This document shows positions 61,811-64,000 of a stretch of DNA of 64,000 nt, in pieces (position 1 is the stretch's first letter; each line of letters opens with the position of its first letter). Below the pieces are notes generated by a model. It was given only the letters and a program-made list of their open reading frames with translations, was not told the origin of the DNA and ran no database searches. Origin of the DNA: UBA2336 sp036787955 (GTDB taxonomy: Bacteria > Bacteroidota > Bacteroidia > Cytophagales > Cyclobacteriaceae); contig DAIQOI010000001.1 of NCBI GenBank assembly GCA_036787955.1, positions 248,001 to 312,000 on the forward strand, read 5' to 3'. Both the position numbers and the translations under genes were made by a program.

Positions 61811-61906
61811 ATGCCTAGTGGAAAAAAAAGAAAGAAGCACAAAATGGCTACGCACAAGCGCAAGAAGCGCTTGAGAAAAAACAGACATAAGAAGAAGAAC
61901 AGATAA
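61811..61906 (+). CDS. AURKAIP1/COX24 (mS38-like) small ribosomal protein, 31 aa
   Basis: A 31-residue, extremely basic protein, MPSGKKRKKHKMATHKRKKR followed by LRKNRHKKKNR and TAA, at 61811-61906. This is the C-terminal signature of mitochondrial mS38 (COX24/AURKAIP1) and of the related actinobacterial small-subunit protein bS22; Bacteroidota annotations carry the same short protein as AURKAIP1/COX24 domain protein. It is too short for ordinary gene calling. RNase G begins 46 bp downstream, consistent with an RNA-processing or ribosome gene neighbourhood. Confidence 0.85.
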   Translation: MPSGKKRKKHKMATHKRKKRLRKNRHKKKNR

Positions 61907-61952
61907 AGCAGCGACTTTATCCATACCTATACGCAACTAAATCTTTGTAACC

Positions 61953-63506
61953 GTGAGCAATGAACTGATTATCAGTAATGCTCAGGACGGTTGCCGTATA
62001 GCCCTTCTTCGGGATAAAACCCTTGTTGAATTTCATCAGGAGACCGAGGGAAGCAAGTTCACAGTAGGCGATATTTACCTGGGGGTAGTTACCAAAGTAG
62101 TCCAGGGACTGAATGCCGCCTTCATTGATGTGGGCTATCACAAAGATGCTTTCCTGCACTATCTGGACCTGGGTCCCCAGTTTGGTTCACTGCAAAAGTT
62201 TACCAAGCTGGTACGGTCCCGGAAGATTTTCGGCAAGCTGGAAAAATTTACGCTCGAACCGGATATCGATAAACATGGCAAAATTGGGCAGCAACTGACC
62301 AAAGGCCAGGTTATACCGGTGCAAATTGTAAAGGAACCTATCTCAACGAAGGGCCCGCGGCTGTCCTGCGAGCTTTCGCTGGCCGGGCGCTACCTGGTGC
62401 TCGTGCCTTTTTCAAATGCCATCAGCATTTCGAAGAAAATTACCAGCAGCGAAGAGCGTAAGCGCCTGCTGCGCCTCATTCAATCCATCAAACCCGAAAA
62501 TTTTGGTGTAATCGTACGCACGGTGGCCGAAGGAGTGGAGGTGGCCGACCTGGACCGCGACCTGCGCCAGCTGCTAAAAACCTGGGAAGAGGGCATTGCA
62601 CGCCTGCCCGATGCCCAGCCCCGCGATAAGCTGATTGGCGAACTGAATAAAACCTCGGCCCTGTTGCGCGATCTGCTCAACGAATCGTTTGACAATATCC
62701 TGGTGGATGATAAAAAACTCTATGAGGAAATAAAGTCCTATATCCGCACCATAGCACCCGAGCAGGAAAAGATTGTTAAGCTGTATGCCGGAAAAAGCAA
62801 GCTGTTTGAATTCTACGGCATCGAGAAACAAATCAAATCGGCCTTCGGGCAAACGGTAAGCCTGCGCGGTGGCGGCTACCTGGTTATTGAGCACACCGAG
62901 GCACTGCACGTTATTGACGTAAACAGCGGTAACAAATCGAACCGCGAGGAAAATCAGGAAACTACTGCCCTCTCAGTTAATACCGAGGCAGCTCGTGAAA
63001 TTGCTCGGCAACTGCGCCTGCGCGACATGGGAGGTATTATTGTGGTAGACTTCATCGACATGAAGAGCCATGATAACAAAAAGCTCATCTACAAAATCAT
63101 GAAAGATGAGCTGGCACAAGACAAGGCCAAGTCAACCGTGCTGCCCCTCTCTAAATTCGGGCTTATGCAGATTACGCGCGAGCGCGTAAGACCCCAGCTG
63201 AACATCGTAACCAAAGAAGTATGCCCTACCTGCAACGGCACCGGGAAAATCGGGGCCTCTATTCTCGTGTCCGACCAGATCGAAAGAGCGTTGGAATATT
63301 TGGTAAGCAAGCAAAACGAACAAAGCCTTTTGCTGGCGGTACATCCATACCTGTATGCCTATTTTACCAGCGGATTCCCCTCCATCCGGATGAGGTGGTT
63401 TTTTAAATACAAACGCTGGATAAAGCTGGAAGTGGATTCGTCACTGGCCATTACGGAATTTAAATTTCTTAATAAAGAAGGCGAGGAAATCCAGCTAAAC
63501 GGCTGA
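61953..63506 (+). CDS. rng: Ribonuclease E/G family endoribonuclease (RNase G type)
   Basis: RNase G/E cleaves single-stranded RNA in mRNA decay and rRNA maturation. The 517-residue product starts with GTG at 61953. An S1 domain lies at about residues 35-130 (VGDIYLGVVTKVVQGLNAAFIDVG). The DNase I-like catalytic domain has the Asp-containing HVIDVNSGNKSNRE and GGIIVVDFIDMKS. The zinc-link Cys pair is EVCPTCNGTGKIG. Length fits the shorter RNase G form without the long RNase E scaffold tail. It lies directly after the small ribosomal protein gene. Confidence 0.95.
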   Translation: MSNELIISNAQDGCRIALLRDKTLVEFHQETEGSKFTVGDIYLGVVTKVVQGLNAAFIDVGYHKDAFLHYLDLGPQFGSLQKFTKLVRSRKIFGKLEKFTLEPDIDKHGKIGQQLTKGQVIPVQIVKEPISTKGPRLSCELSLAGRYLVLVPFSNAISISKKITSSEERKRLLRLIQSIKPENFGVIVRTVAEGVEVADLDRDLRQLLKTWEEGIARLPDAQPRDKLIGELNKTSALLRDLLNESFDNILVDDKKLYEEIKSYIRTIAPEQEKIVKLYAGKSKLFEFYGIEKQIKSAFGQTVSLRGGGYLVIEHTEALHVIDVNSGNKSNREENQETTALSVNTEAAREIARQLRLRDMGGIIVVDFIDMKSHDNKKLIYKIMKDELAQDKAKSTVLPLSKFGLMQITRERVRPQLNIVTKEVCPTCNGTGKIGASILVSDQIERALEYLVSKQNEQSLLLAVHPYLYAYFTSGFPSIRMRWFFKYKRWIKLEVDSSLAITEFKFLNKEGEEIQLNG

Positions 63507-63522
63507 AGCATCCTGGTGCGAA

Positions 63523-64000
63523 TCATTTGGCACGGATAAAGGGCGACACCTGCTGATGCAGGCGGATGGCTTTTTTGGACAAAATTAAGGCGGTGATCAG
63601 TGAAATGATGGCACCTACCCAGATACCCGGTACAAAACTGATAAACCAGAAATAATCGTACGCACCATGAAATACAGTGGCCACCAGTAAAGCAAACAGG
63701 CTGTAAGCAAATTCGTGCCGGTGCGTGAATTTGGCTTTACCCAGATAGTACCCCATCAGAATGGCAAAGCAGGCATGGGCCGGAACGGCCGTAAACATCC
63801 GTACAATACCCGTGGCCACACCGTACTGGAACACATATAAAATGTTTTCCACAGTGGCAAAGCCCATTCCAACCATGGTGGCATATACAATGCCGTCGAA
63901 CGGCTCGTTGAAGTTCTTGTTTTTATACAGGATAAACCGGATAAACACAAACTTGCTGAACTCCTCTACCAGCGCCACCTTAAAAAAAGCATTGGTAAAC
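63523..64000 (-). CDS. PrsW family intramembrane metalloprotease (partial, 5' end outside window)
   Basis: The frame is open from 63523 up to the window edge at 64000. The visible C-terminal 158 residues contain the family motif VALVEEFSKF (EExxKF, metal-ligand Glu pair), then FATVENILYVFQYG (E-N motif), PAHACFAILMGYYLGKAK and VFHGAYDYFW (H-D motif), with several membrane helices. PrsW proteins include the anti-sigma factor protease of Bacillus. The Val at the GTG near 63978 is internal, not a start. The target here is unknown. Convergent with rng. Confidence 0.85.
   Translation of the reverse strand, partial: FTNAFFKVALVEEFSKFVFIRFILYKNKNFNEPFDGIVYATMVGMGFATVENILYVFQYGVATGIVRMFTAVPAHACFAILMGYYLGKAKFTHRHEFAYSLFALLVATVFHGAYDYFWFISFVPGIWVGAIISLITALILSKKAIRLHQQVSPFIRAK

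Overview
The window looks like a chromosomal segment of a member of the Bacteroidota, most likely a gliding-type member of the Cytophagales/Cytophagia. The evidence is the gliding and type IX secretion lipoproteins GldJ and GldD with the membrane protein GldE, a TonB-dependent receptor, a DUF4175 protein, a SUMF1-type lipoprotein, GH3 and type III polyketide synthase genes of the kind common in this phylum, a DksA homologue with a reduced zinc finger, and promoter boxes of the Bacteroidota type TAnnTTTG. Lineage is inferred from gene content; no rRNA is present. Coding density is very high: no gene-free stretch exceeds about 290 bases. One tRNA (Phe) is present. I see no rRNA, CRISPR array, intact insertion sequence or prophage.

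Layout. 1-6.2 kb (minus strand): mnmG, ybeY, an RsbW-like anti-sigma ATPase and a giant DUF4175 coiled-coil membrane protein, with two parS-like ParB sites between ybeY and mnmG. 6.2-9 kb: a small conserved protein, an AhpD-like protein, divergent comF, and gldJ. 9-15 kb: mfd, a THUMP-like methyltransferase and asd. 15-18.6 kb: a secreted lamin-tail protein and a DUF4143 AAA ATPase preceded by a perfect 30-bp tandem repeat. 18.6-22.5 kb: a DUF885 metallohydrolase and a penicillin-acylase-family lipoprotein. 22.6-24.7 kb: a DksA/TraR protein with a histone-H1-like tail, scpB, a pseudouridine synthase and tRNA-Phe. 24.8-32.7 kb: a two-gene Fe-S redox module, an OmpA-family lipoprotein, fumC, a SPOR-like protein and a glycine-rich secreted protein. 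32.7-36.7 kb: recJ-lptB-GH3.

37-43.8 kb (minus strand): a TonB-dependent receptor with a small partner protein, a deoxynucleoside kinase, a PD40 protein, a decayed DUF3800 gene in an AT-rich patch, nadA, and an LPP20-like lipoprotein. 43.8-47.7 kb: a compact specialised-metabolism cluster of type III polyketide synthase, methyltransferase, UbiA-type prenyltransferase and FAD-dependent reductase. Its divergent promoter region carries a perfectly centred palindrome. 47.7-55.7 kb: a degenerate receiver protein, an MFS transporter, a PDZ/aspartyl protease, a LOG-family protein, DUF2911, fructosamine kinase, DPP-IV and a 2H phosphoesterase. 55.9-60.6 kb (minus strand): mutY-ssb-gldE-gldD-aminotransferase. 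60.6-64 kb: an HU-type protein, a TPR protein, a 31-residue COX24/mS38-like ribosomal protein too short for ordinary gene calling, RNase G, and the 3' part of a PrsW-family gene cut by the window edge.

The most useful leads are the parS pair next to mnmG, the operator-like tandem repeat of the DUF4143 ATPase, the type III polyketide cluster, mirror-image promoter boxes between several divergent gene pairs, the unlisted small genes, and the DUF3800 relic island.
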